Source: Strongylocentrotus purpuratus
Lineage: Eukaryota > Echinodermata > Echinoidea > Camarodonta > Strongylocentrotidae
DNA length: 64,000 nt
Direction: 5' to 3'
NCBI RefSeq assembly: GCF_000002235.5
Contig: NW_022145601.1
Coordinates: forward strand, 22,671,389 to 22,735,388
The translations under genes were made by a program, and so were the position numbers. This document shows positions 42,594 to 53,744 of this stretch, in pieces; the stretch's first letter is position 1; every line of letters starts with the position of its first letter. Below the pieces are notes generated by a model. It made no database searches and was not told the origin of the DNA. It was given only the letters and a program-made list of their open reading frames with translations.

Positions 42594-43890
42594 TACTACT
42601 GTTGTTGTAAGCCTTTCTTCTCCTATTCGTGCACATGTATGTTTAGGTTAGGCCTATACCATTTCGTACTCATGTTCATTATTGTGTGTTGTATTTATTC
42701 CTGATTTTGTATAAATTGAAAGTATGTTAATTGATGTTATATATATTTGCAGAAACAGCCGGAAAGTGATTTTTATACCACGTTATTTTGTGCATGATTA
42801 ATAAATTGAATCGAATTGAAATGGATTTTGAAAATTGATGGAAACAGCATATTCAAATTGTAAAATCACAGAAATAAGTCGTACAAACGTTCATCAGAAC
42901 CCATTAAATTTCACGTGCCGAACAGAATGTATGGTCATGGGTTAAAAAACTAGATCCTTTGATTTGACAAATACTGATTTTGTTTGACAAATTTGACTGT
43001 GCTGGTTCTTCAAGCAAAATATTTTCTTTTGTGCCTGGGAGGATGATAATATTTGCTGTTTTGTAAAACTTTTTTGCAAAATTAATAGAGCGTGTAAAAG
43101 CGGCAACTACAGAACAAAACGATGCGAGTATGACGTACATGTAGTATGGTTCAAGGGAAATCCCGACCATTAATGGACGTGAAAATGCCTAGGCCATTAG
43201 AAAAGACTTGGCAAATACAGTACATGTAGAATGGATATGTATTGTGAAGTTTTGGATTGATCAAGGAAATGAAAATATATTCTTGCTGAAGATCACATGC
43301 GCAGCATATATAAATGGGTAAAAAGGACTACATACCAAGGTCTGGTCTAAACTTTTCAACCATTTCTTATCATATCTCGAATAATAGGGCATTTTAGTTA
43401 TATACTTTTAATGCGATACATTTCTACTATGACATGCTCCCAACCTGATAGGATATGAATAAAAAAGCTCACAAATTATTCTTCATTTTTACAAGAACTC
43501 TCTCTCTCTTTCTCTCCATCTCATTATAATAATAAAATTATGATGATGATGATGATGATGATGGCGATGAAAATAATAAGAATAAAAACGATAAAAACAA
43601 CAGCAACAATTAAATTGATACCGACAACAATTTGTCTATTAATCAGTCTACGCACTAAACAAACTTCACAAACAACATAATATAATGTATTTTGAACTAA
43701 CAGCTAAATGTACGATACAAGCGATGTTTATGAAAATATAACAGGTTAATTACAATACGGGAAGTACTATTACTTGTCGTTCTAGTTAAATAACACTCCG
43801 GCTTATTAACAAGAATGTTGTTGTATAACAATCAACATATCACTTTAAAATAGATTACTTCATTGTAGCTATTTTGTTTAGCTGTATACA
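42594..43890. other. No gene; microsatellite at 43497-43570
   Basis: Mostly AT-rich sequence. 43497-43520 is (CT)n and 43540-43562 is (ATG)n. One AATAAATTGAATCGAATTGAA word (about 42800) looks like a LINE tail, but no coding remnant accompanies it. Confidence 0.5.
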
Positions 43891-43892
43891 TC

Positions 43893-44100
43893 TATCTTCG
43901 TGGTCGCCAATATCCATACATTTATTGATGTGTTTTTTTTTCTTCTTGGAACTATATACATTCTGTTTAAACGACCTTTCTAAAATATAGGTATATATCT
44001 TCGTGGTCGCCAATATCCATACATTTATTGATGTGTTTTTTTTCTTCTTGGAACTATATACATTCTGTTTAAACGACCTTTCTAAAATATAGGTATATTT
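43893..44100 (+). repeat. 103-bp tandem duplication (two units)
   Basis: TATCTTCGTGGTCGCCAATA starts at 43893 and 43996. The units are nearly identical and end in TTTAAACGACCTTTCTAAAATATAGGTATA. That ending also opens the window (1-25), so this tandem lies at the left boundary of the 44077-45247 duplicate. Confidence 0.9.
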
Positions 44101-45247
44101 TTTTTTAGTCAAGGACTAGATAATAATAATAATACATGAGATTTATAAGGCGCCAAATCCACTTGACAGTCAAATGCTCAAAGCGCAGCTTGGGCAAAAG
44201 ATGAAATACGTACATGAATAGGAAAAGTACAGACATGAACGGTTATGGAATTCTCGACAAAGCAACAATTTGTACAGAAATAATATTGACCTATGCATGT
44301 ATGTGTATAACCCCCCCCCCCCCCTCAATTTTGTTTTAATGTGTGGGTATACCGTTTAGGAGGATAACCCCCCCCCCCTCACCTTTTGTCAAATAAAAAA
44401 AATAAACAAATTGTATGTGCTAAAAGGTAGAAAAAACACACACACCCCCCCCCCCCCTCCCCCACTGAACGAAATAACGGTAGGCCTAAGTTTCCAATTT
44501 TCGGGGGGGGGGGGGAAGGAATTGTGCTGTACTCACAGAAGACTCGATTGAGGGTGTTCAGGTACGTACTTTTTTAAAGAGTGGGTTAAGTTCTGACAAG
44601 GATGAGAAGTAGCTTGTTAGATTTCGTTTTTCCTTGTATTGTCCTTTGTAGAATAAGATGTCTTTGGATTTCCTGAAATTCTTACAAGAATAATACATGA
44701 GCTGAGCTTGATTTGATTATTGCTTGTTAGGCCTATGCAATTGTCTACATGACCTTTATTTACCAACTAAAGCGCAAGTAAAGGCTTATTAGTGAATCTG
44801 AATTGCTTCCTAAACATGCTAAGAAAGGCTGTTTTTAAGGGCTATGTCATTGTTCACTGTAGGGAACAATGGCAGTTTTGGAGGAAAAAAAAGTTTAATA
44901 GATAACAAAGAACCTTCGCATTTAGATAGAATCATAATAATTTTGGGCAAATAAAAATTGTTCATTTCATGGGTGAATTTTGTCATAGTCGGACAAGAAT
45001 ATTAGGCCTACCGAGTTGGGTACAACAATTTTTCGACTAAGGTCGAAATTTCGAACTTTGATGCGATGGAATTTGTATTAAACTTATTCTGTTTCCTTGA
45101 CTTATAACCTATATTTCTTCTAACCGCTTAGAGGCGGTATGCAATTTACGATATAGAAATATCTTATATTATTATTTTTCAGCCCGTTCAAAGTGGGCCT
45201 CTTTTGACCCGGTATCGCTCGTAAGTTCACAAGGCCTCTATTCAGGT
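44077..45247 (+). repeat. Segmental duplicate, copy 2 of window start
   Basis: It matches 1-335 at 44077-44440 and 336-495 at 45085-45247. Differences from copy 1: about 120 extra bases at 44115-44240 (a GGCGCCAAATCCACTTGACAG module after (ATA)n); absence of the CAGGCGCGTACGCAG terminus; and an added segment at 44440-45085 that includes a fragment with the AACGAAATAACGGTAGGCC word, a relative of 1790-1820. Confidence 0.8.
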
Positions 45248-45560
45248 CACCATTTATAATGACTCAAATCCCCGAGGTTTCATGAGGCTCAGCCCCTAGA
45301 CCCCACGCCAATTAGTGACCTGCCAGTGTCATGAATAAGGTATCAAAATATGCTCATCTGCCCATACCCCAGAGCTTCCGGGTGCTCCGCCCCTTGACCC
45401 CACGCCAATTTACGCTATGCTCTACCTGATCGTAATTATTTTAGCCTCCCCTACCCACTTTGAAAAACGTTTAGCGGGGCCTGCATGTAAGAGTGGTGGT
45501 GATGCAGATTTGTTTGGTCTGCCCTCCCCCCCCCCCCCCCCCTCCTAACGTTTTTGCTCA
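45248..45560 (+). repeat. Fragment of the CTCATCTGACCG satellite family
   Basis: Two degraded units (GAGGTTTCATGAGGCTCAGCC, CCCCACGCCAATTAGTGACC, TATCAAAATATGCTCATCTG) are followed by the family's GAAAAACGTTTAGCGGGGCC end block and a C run. Confidence 0.75.
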
Positions 45561-45835
45561 AGCCTGTAAAGGGCCCGTAGGGCACCTTACGGGTCCCATG
45601 CGGGCTCCGGACGGTGCCCGGCCGGGCCCCTCACGATTTTGGAGATCAATTCTCATGATAAATCTTTACGGGCGCCTTGTGGTGCTCAAGTGTTCCGTAC
45701 GTGTACCCTACGGCGCCCTCAAGAGCCCCGGGTGATATGCACAACAACAGGCGTCTGCCGTCCGGGGGCCATTTAAAATGAATATTGCCCCGGCGGGTCC
45801 CTCACGGCGGCCTCTTGAAATGTACAACGCAGTTT
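45560..45835. other. GC-rich segment with repeated TACGGGYGCC / GGCRCCSTA words
   Basis: Unlike its AT-rich surroundings, this stretch is rich in GGGCCCGTAGGGCACC, TTACGGGCGCCTTG and CTACGGCGCCCTCAAG words in both orientations. I do not recognise it. It is followed by CAGGAGGTGCGGATACCAG (about 45841), a diverged element terminus. Confidence 0.5.
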
Positions 45836-46094
45836 TAAATACAGGAGGTGCGGATACCAGAGGACACAGAGTGAGTCAGAAAATGTCCCACTTTTTAAAA
45901 GTTGTATTGTTTGAAGTATGAATATTGAATCATGAGTTTCATGACATGTCTTGATTTATCATGCAGAAATAAGGAGGAATTCTATCATTTTCATTTTTGA
46001 TATTCTTAAAAACTGCTCTACACCACTGCTGGTCACCATTATGTACCAATATTATTTTGGAGTTCCAATGTGCCCCCCCCCCCTAAGAAATCCT

Positions 46095-46735
46095 GCATTA
46101 CGGTGTTGAGTATCAGACACTATCTCATTCATTCAGATTTCAAACCATTCTGCAATTCAGTATCATATTGATAGGTATTTATCACTGTATATCAGCGATT
46201 TAGTTTTCAATTCACACAAAAGTTATATACTAATACAATGGCAAGTATCAGATGCTATGTTTCATTTATTAAGATTTCAAATAATTTCTTCTTTCAATGT
46301 CATTATACTGAATGATGTTAAACTGTCAATCAGTGATTTGGTTTTGAATGCTCACACAAGTTAGCATTTTGTGTAGATAGGTACTAGCACGTTTGACAAA
46401 TAAGTATTATAATAGTGATCATTTTTCATCACATTCTAAATTAAACACAATAGAAAAATACGTTTCCTTGTTTGTTTTGTTTTCCTTCCATCTCATACAA
46501 CAGTATTAAACACATGCATCGTACAGGTACATAGGTACAAAGTATAATAATACTCAAGATATAGAGCCTTTTTACTCTACAGGAAAATGAAAGAAAAAAG
46601 AAGAAGACGACTTTAGAAAGATGGTAATAATATACATGTATGATAAACAAGATGAATACGAATGCTTTCTAACATGCCTCCGACCTCCATTCACTATTAC
46701 CAATTTCTACTACATACTGTATAATTCTCAGGACT
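46095..46735 (+). repeat. Third copy of the 27030-27430 repeat, joined to the 36601-type segment
   Basis: 46095-46440 matches 27030-27370. 46505-46640 matches 36601-36740. 46645-46735 matches 38550-38650. This copy lacks both the SINE insertion (35658-36130) and the satellite insertion (36746-38545) seen in the other copy, so it serves as an empty-site reference. Confidence 0.85.
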
Positions 46736-46783
46736 TTGTATTTTCCAGAAAACTATATCCTGTCTCCAAACTCAGCATCGTCG

Positions 46784-47370
46784 GTGGGGTGACAAAACCT
46801 TGTATCTCAATTTTTTGAGATTTTGATTTTTTGCATAATTTTGTACCTATATAATGGCCTACGACACCACCTGATAAATCCATGGAACGCCTCCTTCTCG
46901 TTTTTTTCACAAATTCCCCACAAACACCCTTAAACTAAACCTCGTAATTTTAACCCCCTTTGAAGCTGCACTGACAAAACCTCGTAACATAAGATACGTA
47001 ATTCCTTTTCCTTGTAACTCACACACGGCCTAACAGTACCAAAGTTAGTGTATTCAAATCCTCGTAACTTATTCAACCAAATCCTTGTAACTCATTCAGA
47101 GTTGAAAGTAAGAACTTGTATCTCAATTTGAATAAAAACTAAAAACTCGTATCTCAATGTAGATGAACGCAAAAACCTCGAAACTCACTTTCAAATATAA
47201 TTTTTTTTTTTTTTTTTACTGTATTTCAATAATGACATTAAAAATGGTATACATATTCTAGTTTTAAAAAGAAAGGACGGTGTCACAGCACTAAATTTGT
47301 TGAGACAGGAAAGTTTTTTCGCTCTCCTGAAAATTCATGATTTTTGAGATACAAGGTTTTGTCACCCCAC
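46784..47370. mobile_element. MITE with perfect 27-bp TIR and repeated CCTCGTAACTCA motifs
   Basis: 46784-46810 (GTGGGGTGACAAAACCTTG...) and 47344-47370 are perfect inverted repeats. Between them the word AAAACCTCGTAACTCA and close variants occurs at least eight times in one orientation (about 46942, 46978, 47013, 47061, 47089, 47115, 47143, 47173). No ORF is credible. The target duplication is not clear, so the superfamily is unassigned. Confidence 0.9.
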
Positions 47371-47399
47371 AGACGAATACTTTACCTCCCCCATGATGC

Positions 47400-48545
47400 T
47401 GCACACTACTTGATTTACCTCAATCCATGATTTTCATATGAGACTGTGATTCACGTACTTGACCAAAGACTCGTGATTACCACTGATTGACCTCTGTCTT
47501 GATGACCTTTGTCCTATGACCTACTTACCCCCAAGATCCTATAGTGGTAGTTCATCTCCTATGATACATAATGGTAACATGTTTGAAGTTCATGGCTCAA
47601 AGAGTCCTTGAAATATTGAGATTAAATGAGGCTAAAACATACAATTTCTGGGAAGTATTTCACAAAGACTAAGATCGACTTTTAGTTGGACTTAATTATG
47701 GCAGGCCGTTCATGCCACTGTTTTTTCTCTTACCATTTACTGGCATTGGTCTCTCAAGGGACATACAAATCATGGTTACAAATCTACAGAATTTACATGT
47801 TTTGATAGTTCATTATTGAAGGAAGAAATATTATCTAAAGATCATAATAGTGAGAGCAACCAGTGGCATGGATGGCCTGCCATAGTTAAGTCCAAATTAA
47901 AGTCGATCTTAGTAAGTCTTTGTATGACACTCCCCAGGGCCTCTAACCTCTGACCCAAATTTTGTTCCTCAATGATATAACATACATAAGTACAAGGGGT
48001 CAGGTCAATTTTCTCAAATGGTTATGTTGAACCTCTATGACCTTTGACCTCATCTCAAAATCTATTCACTTTGTCTTCCTATGGAGATACTCTATCGCCA
48101 TGTTTTGAAGTTCAAACCTTAAGTGGTTCGTGAGATATCATGATAAGAATGCTAAACCCTGTTCTTTCTTGAAAATTGACCTCTGTTATCTATAACCTTT
48201 GACCAACTTATCCCAAATCTAATCAGATCGCCTCCCTATATGGTGATAAATACTATACCCATGTTTGAAGTTCATACCTTGAATTATTCTTGATATATTG
48301 TGATAACGATGCTAAAACCTTTAATTTCAGAAATGGACCTCAATGACCTTTGACCAACTTACTCCAAATATAATCAGATTACCCCCCCCCCCCCCCCCCC
48401 CCCATGGTGATTCATACTATCCCCATGTTTGAAGTTCATACCTCAAGTAGGTATTGATATATCGCGATAACGAGAAAGCGGGATGGATGGACGGACAGAC
48501 TCGGACGAGCCGAAAAGTGCATGCCTCCAGCACCACCTTCAGAGG
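47400..48545 (+). repeat. 162-bp tandem repeat carrying TGACCTTTGACC motifs
   Basis: TTTGAAGTTCATACCTT recurs at about 47582, 48103, 48264 and 48427, spacing about 162 bp for the last three. Each unit also has TGACCTTTGACC or a variant (48038, 48190, 48343) and a GAGATATC/GATATATTGTGATAA word. The array ends GGATGGATGGACGGACAGAC. It is interrupted by the MITE at 47650-47940. It contains no open frame. Confidence 0.8.
47650..47940. mobile_element. MITE with about 70-bp TIRs (CTGGGAAGTATTTCACAAAG)
   Basis: 47649-47720 and 47861-47938 are reverse complements with few differences. They share CACAAAGACTAAGATCGACTT, GTTGGACTTAATTATGGCAG and GGCC...CATGCCACTG. The loop of about 140 bp is unrelated. 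No coding capacity; target duplication not clear. Confidence 0.88.
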
Positions 48546-49487
48546 GCGGAGGGATAAACATCAAAATGTTCACAAACTGACATCTGCATCTTATACCTTA
48601 GGATAATGAGTATACACCTGTATATATAATGATATTCTTACACACGTTATAAATGTTGTATAGAAAGCCACATCAAGACATTTGATAAACAGAAAAAAAG
48701 AAGTGATTTCATACTCTCAATTAATGACAGGTTCAACTTTTCCTTTGGGAATGCCTATGATTAATTAATTAATCTTGGTTGACAAAAAATAAGATTGGCA
48801 TCATCCCATCAAATGTCAATTTAAAAAATATATTTTTAAATATATATTTCAGTTTATTTTATTGTACATAAATGTCATACTTTTATATTTTGAAATAGAT
48901 ACAAATTGTTGCCCAGAAGGCCTCAACGACAATTATCTAGAAGCAATAACTTAATAAAAAGGCTCAGAAAAAGAGATGGAGGCTGTGTCACTGTTTTTGA
49001 TTGACAGAACCAATGACTTCATAGTTTGTCAAAATTATTTAGGTGTGACCACTTATATCATAATCAATCAAACAATCAATAAAAGATATTTGATATAGTG
49101 CCTTTTCCTCAGTGAGACAGTCATTCCACATTTTGTGGTTTGCCAGGCTCAATAACTATTTATTCAGAGCCTTATCAATTATACCAGATGCAAGAGTAGA
49201 AATGGCAGGAATTTATGCACACATTGTGTCCATTTTTGCAGCATGACCATCTTGCGTTTAATGCCAGGAGTTGTATGAAGGAAATTAAGCTTAAGATCCT
49301 TAAAATGGCAACATGTTGAGATGTTTGAAATCATTGCTTTTCGACCAAAATTTGGCATTTCTTACAGTTTTTGACAAAGTTCCTACCCATGCATATCAAT
49401 TTCACAGGCAATTAATTTCATCAGAATAATGCTGCATTATTAGCAAAATATTGTTATAGCCAATTAGGAGAACAATACGTGATTAAC
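48546..49487. other. No recognised gene
   Basis: AT-rich sequence with no element ends or coding features that I can see. Confidence 0.5.
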
Positions 49488-50230
49488 CTAGTGCCCGGTT
49501 AAGTTGATTATGTAATGCGGGGTATTTTTTTGGTGTAGCATTGAAAACTTTGCAAATGAGACTGCCCAAAGCAAATCGGTAGTGACTGTTTCATAGTAGT
49601 TTAATTATTATACATTACATACACTCGACTTTTTAACATTTTTTGGCCTGCATGGCTGTTTTTTTTTCTTGTTTTTTTTCTGTCAATTAAGACACAAAAA
49701 TGCTTGAATAAGCATTATGGCGATGTAAATGCCCTATTTGGTATGCATTCATAAATTGTGCTTTTGGCCATTGTTACTTTCGAGCCTCCGACCTTGTGCC
49801 CGGCTAAGTTGATTATGTAATGCGGGCTTATTTTTTGGTGTAGCATTGAAAACTATGCAAATGAGACTGCCCAAAACAAATCGGTAGTGACTGTTTCATT
49901 GTAGTTTAATTATTATATATTACATACACTCGACTTTTTAACATTTTTGGCCTGCATGGCTGGTTTTGTTTTGTCAATACATACACAAAAATGCTTGAAT
50001 AAGCATTATGGCGATGTCAATGTCCTATTTGGTCTGTATTCTTAAAGTGTGTCTTTGGCCATTGCTACCTTCGTGCCTCCGACCTAGTGCCCGGTTGAGT
50101 TAATTATGTAATGCGGGATAATTTTTGTAGCATTGAATAATTTTGCTAATGAGACTGCCCAAAACAAATCGTTAGTGACTGTTTCATTGTATTTTAATTA
50201 TTATACATTACATATATCGACTTTTAACTT
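49488..50230 (+). repeat. 300-bp tandem repeat, 2.5 units
   Basis: CCTAGTGCCCGGTTAAGTTG starts units at about 49488 and 50090, with the variant CCTTGTGCCCGGCTAAGTTG at about 49792 (periods 304 and 298). Each unit runs through GCATTGAAAACT, GAGACTGCCCAAA, GTAGTGACTGTTTCAT, ACTCGACTTTTTAACATT, TGCTTGAATAAGCATTATGG and GGCCATTG. It is non-coding. Confidence 0.9.
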
Positions 50231-51180
50231 GAATGCCTGGCCGAGTTTCGACTGATTTTTATTTGTTACTATTGGGCAATTTTGGCCATCAATACCATGC
50301 TCGGTGTTCATTATATCATTGTCGATTTCACGAAACTAGTGTACTATCGCTTGTTTTTTGTTGATGGTTTTTCTTGTTTTAAACGTAGTGCGTGGCGACC
50401 ATGTCTGTGGGCGTGGCCCGCGGTTCACGGTTAGATGATCAGCGACCCTCACCCGCTGGACTGGTTGCCATGCCGGTTGTCAGGGAGGGACCAACAAGTA
50501 GCGTTTGCGCTGCTCTGGCGTTTCGTTGCCTGGTCTGGTGGCTGGCGTATCGTTGGTATTTCGCGCTCCATGATGACGTGACTTAATGTTATCATGTGGC
50601 GCGGTCTCTCCGCGGTATGCTGGTTCGCCGGTGTCTGGCGGTGTTTCGTCGGTGTGACGTGGATCGACATGATGTATGTTAATTCATTTTATTTCAACTT
50701 AAAGGTATAGTTGAGTATTGGTAATTTCCAAAGTGCCCCTCCAAAACAGATTTGGTTTATTTCAGTACCATATGAAAGATCATCGAAAAAAACATGGGAG
50801 ATGATAATAATTCCAAATCAAATGCTCTAATTGTTGTGCAATTTGCTTTCAAAACATTATATAAAAGTGTTTGACGTCCGGACATCACTTTTGACTTTCG
50901 ACGGTTTATTTTTTGAATTTACGTGTTTAGCTCCCTCTATGTCATTTAACAACCAGCGTATTTACAACGAGTGTTTGAGTTCGTTGGTACGTACAGTACT
51001 ACAGGTAGCTAGCAGGCGGGTATCCGACCGCGCGCTAGTAATACAGTACAGCTGATCAATTCCAATACGCTGCTTTCACGTAAAGTATAACACACACAGC
51101 TCATATCAGATTATCACCGGCGCCGATCGAACGCTAGACGGCTACAGACAAGCTTTGATTGAAATACGATAACGAGATCG
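50231..51180. other. No confident gene; GC-rich island at 50390-50665
   Basis: 50390-50665 is markedly richer in CpG than its surroundings and contains a 64-codon ORF (50392-50586) without recognisable features. At 50699-50702 a TTAA precedes AGGTATAGTTGAGTATTGG, which looks like the left end of a TTAA-type MITE; its right end was not found with confidence. 51000-51180 is CpG-rich and leads into the exon remnant at 51212, so it may be a promoter region (inference from position only). Confidence 0.4.
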
Positions 51181-51211
51181 AGATTGGAAAAGGAGCTCGA
51201 GGTCACGGACG

Positions 51212-51472
51212 ATGGCCGACTCGGACTCAGCTAGTGCTAAGCCTAAGGACAAGGCTAAGGCTAGATCTACGCTAATTCGGAATAAGACTAAGTAAGACGG
51301 TAAGAGGAAGGAGAGAAACAAGCAATGGCAGCTCGACCATCCGGCCCAGAGGAGGCGCGGGAGTGGCTGTGAACAAGGCCAGGGTACGGCGGAGAAACTT
51401 CGCGAGCTGCAGGCGGCCTTCTCGTTGCCGAGTCTAGAGGATGCAATACTAGACATGCCAGCTCACTGAGAG
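51212..51472 (+). pseudogene. 5' exon-like remnant with an internal stop
   Basis: ATG at 51212 opens a frame (MADSDSASAKPKDKAKAR...) that meets TAA at 51293-51295 after 27 codons. The frame then continues for another 57 sense codons, ending LEDAILDMPAH before TGA at 51467-51469. A consensus donor, GAG|GTAAGT, follows at 51473. The region is CpG-rich and the sense frame is lysine/arginine-rich and codon-like, unlike random AT-rich flanks. It could be the first exon of the gene whose later exons lie at 52550-54809, with one disabling stop, or a non-coding first exon. I recognise no domain. Confidence 0.45.
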
Positions 51473-52549
51473 GTAAGTTGAAGTGATATACGCCCCACTG
51501 CATTGGGTAGGCCTACCGTTTTAATTTGATCTAGTCTAGAGACTAGATGCATGGAATCGGCAAATTTAAGAAATTACGTTTTGTTATCTCTTGCCTTGGA
51601 TTTTTAATTCAGATTCCATGAATCATATGATATTTATAGTCTAGCCTAGCCCTACAGTAGACCGAAAGCTTCAGTCTCTATATCGTCGGTTGTTCCACTG
51701 AGACTACGTCTGGCTCCACTAGACCTCCGATGAATTTGGTTCAAATGAAAATATTGGAAGCATATGCGATCCTACAATATTCAGTGAACGTTGTCGCGTT
51801 GAAATCGAGTCTAAAGTGATGAAATTGTAAATAATAATCTCTTTATGGGGTATACTATAACTCTCTCTCAAGGTCAATATATTAATTCAGCTATACAACA
51901 AGCTACAATTGACCGATTGGCTATTACCTTTTTGAAATTATATATCACAACTACATATTCCGGGATTTTTATGGTAGCACTAGCAGCTACCGTTGTACGA
52001 CCGTAGGCGCTATTTTAAATTTATCAAAATTTCCCGGGAGCACCGGTAAATTTTTATATTCAATTTTTTTCGAAAGCAGAAGTGTTTTAGGAGCTAAATT
52101 TTCTAGTGCTTATAATACTTCCACAGGGGCATCCAAATATATCAAAATTGTAAAGAATCACTATCCACCCAATTTTCAAAATTTCACAAAACTTTGTAAT
52201 AGACCCTACCTTTAATGTCCCTCGTTACAACTGCAGTTTTCTTTGTAATGATGACGTGCAGGGCTAGTCAACCGGGTAAACATCCTGCTCTTTTTAAAAG
52301 TCGACAAGGTTATACTATAGCTTGCTTGAGATGTGACTGTCTCATCTATATTTATCTCTACCAAAGAGTGTCTCAACTTCACATACATGACAGAGAACCA
52401 ATGCATCAGTTATTAGTCATGCAAATTCCAAATCTGGCTAGCTGTGATAATTATTAGAGAATGCCATCTTCAAAATAATTTCTTTTGGTGATTTAAAATC
52501 TGAATGTTTTTTACTTTGTGAATGACTTTCGTTTCTTCACTTTTTACAG

Positions 52550-52692
52550 ATATGAAGAACAGACAACACAATCCATCCCCAGCGAAGAAATTCCAAGCAG
52601 CAGTAGGGGAATTAGCAGGTGAATAGTACAAGTCACCTTTGACCGCAAATTCATGGAGAACTTGGCCTACTCTGCTGATTTGCTCGCTTCAG
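52550..52692 (+). pseudogene. Disrupted exon of the 52.9-54.8 kb gene
   Basis: After an acceptor (TTTTTACAG, ending 52549) one frame reads YEEQTTQSIPSEEIPSSS to a TGA at 52620-52622, then in the same frame VTFDRKFMENLAYSADLLAS up to a CAG|GTAGGA donor at 52692. The second part matches the expected sequence just before the HTSMLECFHN motif of the next exon, but joining at that donor is one base out of phase. An alternative donor at 52618 (CAG|GTGAAT) does join in phase to 52955 and would skip the TGA and the VTFDRKF segment. Either the gene is decaying or this locus uses the shorter splice form. Confidence 0.5.
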
Positions 52693-52954
52693 GTAGGATT
52701 CTGTATACATGTACGAAAGGCTCTGTAAATTGAGAGGAATTTAATGAGAATGCGTTCATTACGTACATGTTTGCAAGATTGAGCTCTTTTTCGGTTATGA
52801 CCTATAAAATTGGGACATATCAGCAGGTCAAGATAATGCATCTTATTTGCTCATGTGTATGACATGGGATTTTCAATATTGATTTTGTGGTATGAAAATA
52901 ATGAAATGCCCTATCATTTATATCAGTTTTTATTTTGTTTTCATAATTCCTTAG

Positions 52955-53023
52955 GCACACCAGCATGCTCGAGTGTTTCCACAACCAAATACTGATGTAT
53001 GCTTCCAAGCGGTATTCCTTTGA
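52955..53023 (+). CDS. Exon of a transposon-like uncharacterised protein (HTSMLECFHN motif)
   Basis: Flanked by CTTAG| and |GTAAGT. It encodes HTSMLECFHNQILMYASKR and ends YSF plus two bases. The (H/S)T-x-x-LExFHxxxLxYxxKR signature belongs to a family of uncharacterised animal proteins that often carry zinc-finger or SWIM-like N-termini and look domesticated from transposons (family knowledge; biochemical role not known). The exon joins 53649-53744 in phase. Confidence 0.65.
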   Translation, partial: AHQHARVFPQPNTDVCFQAVFL

Positions 53024-53343
53024 GTAAGTATTTTTAGTATCATTTTGTATGTTTGAAGTAAGATTGTCTGTGGAAAAGTTGAAACATATCATTACAGTAC
53101 GGTTACAGTTACAATATCATATTTTGAAGCAAATAGCAAAGTTAATGAGAAATTATGAATGACATCTATATAAATGCTGAAATCACTTTTGGATGCATGC
53201 AGAGTCTTGAAACAGCAGACTTTGTATCATACTTGTGTCGGTACCTGATGTTAAGTCAAGTTGGAGTGGTTGTAGCAGGGAAATGTAACTACCTTTAATT
53301 AAGAGTCAATAATTTACAACACAAATCCAGAACTGAAGTGAAT

Positions 53344-53565
53344 GGCTCGTATTCACAAAGGAGGTTTGTACAAACCATGGTTTGGCCAAGGTTTACATCT
53401 ATGGAATGCCATTTGTAAACTGATGGAGAAGGAATGTAAACTCCATACTTGTTAACAATGTTAATTTACAATTTACGGTATGCGAGCAGCATTCCATAGA
53501 TGTAAACCATCGTCAAACCATGGTTTGTACAAACCTCCTACAAACCTCCTTTGTGACTACGGGCC
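53344..53565. mobile_element. Palindromic MITE with about 60-bp TIRs in an intron, 222 bp
   Basis: GGCTCGTATTCACAAAGGAGG (53344 on) and CCTCCTTTGTGACTACGGGCC (ending 53565) are inverted. The arms share TTTGTACAAACCATGGTTTG and GGTTTACATCTATGGAATG. The right arm carries an extra ACAAACCTCCT duplication. AAT flanks both sides (53341-53343 and 53566-53568), a possible 3-bp target duplication as made by PIF/Harbinger transposases (inference). Confidence 0.9.
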
Positions 53566-53648
53566 AATGAGTCTGAGATTTGTCTAAAGCATTTACTATT
53601 CATTCATCATGGTAGTGGTAATACCAATTGTTTGTCTTATCCATCCAG

Positions 53649-53744
53649 CTACCCAGCAAACCGGGCAAGGAATTTGCTTGCGGTCATCGACTACATGGCA
53701 CACAAGGACAGGCCCGACCAGATTGATGAACAAGGCAATACAAA
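53649..53744 (+). CDS. Exon of the same transposon-like gene (RARNLLAVIDY)
   Basis: Acceptor ATCCAG| at 53648 and donor |GTGAGT at 53745. It encodes YPANRARNLLAVIDYMAHKD then RPDQIDEQGNT with two bases over. The ARxxLAxxDxN-like stretch after the FHxxxLxYxxKR exon is the normal order in this family. Both junctions keep the frame: Asp is completed at the 5' side and Lys at the 3' side. Confidence 0.65.

Noticed and set aside
50392..50586. 64-codon ORF in the GC-rich island
   Set aside because: No domain, no splice context, and an equally long ORF on the opposite strand. GC-rich sequence has fewer stops by chance.
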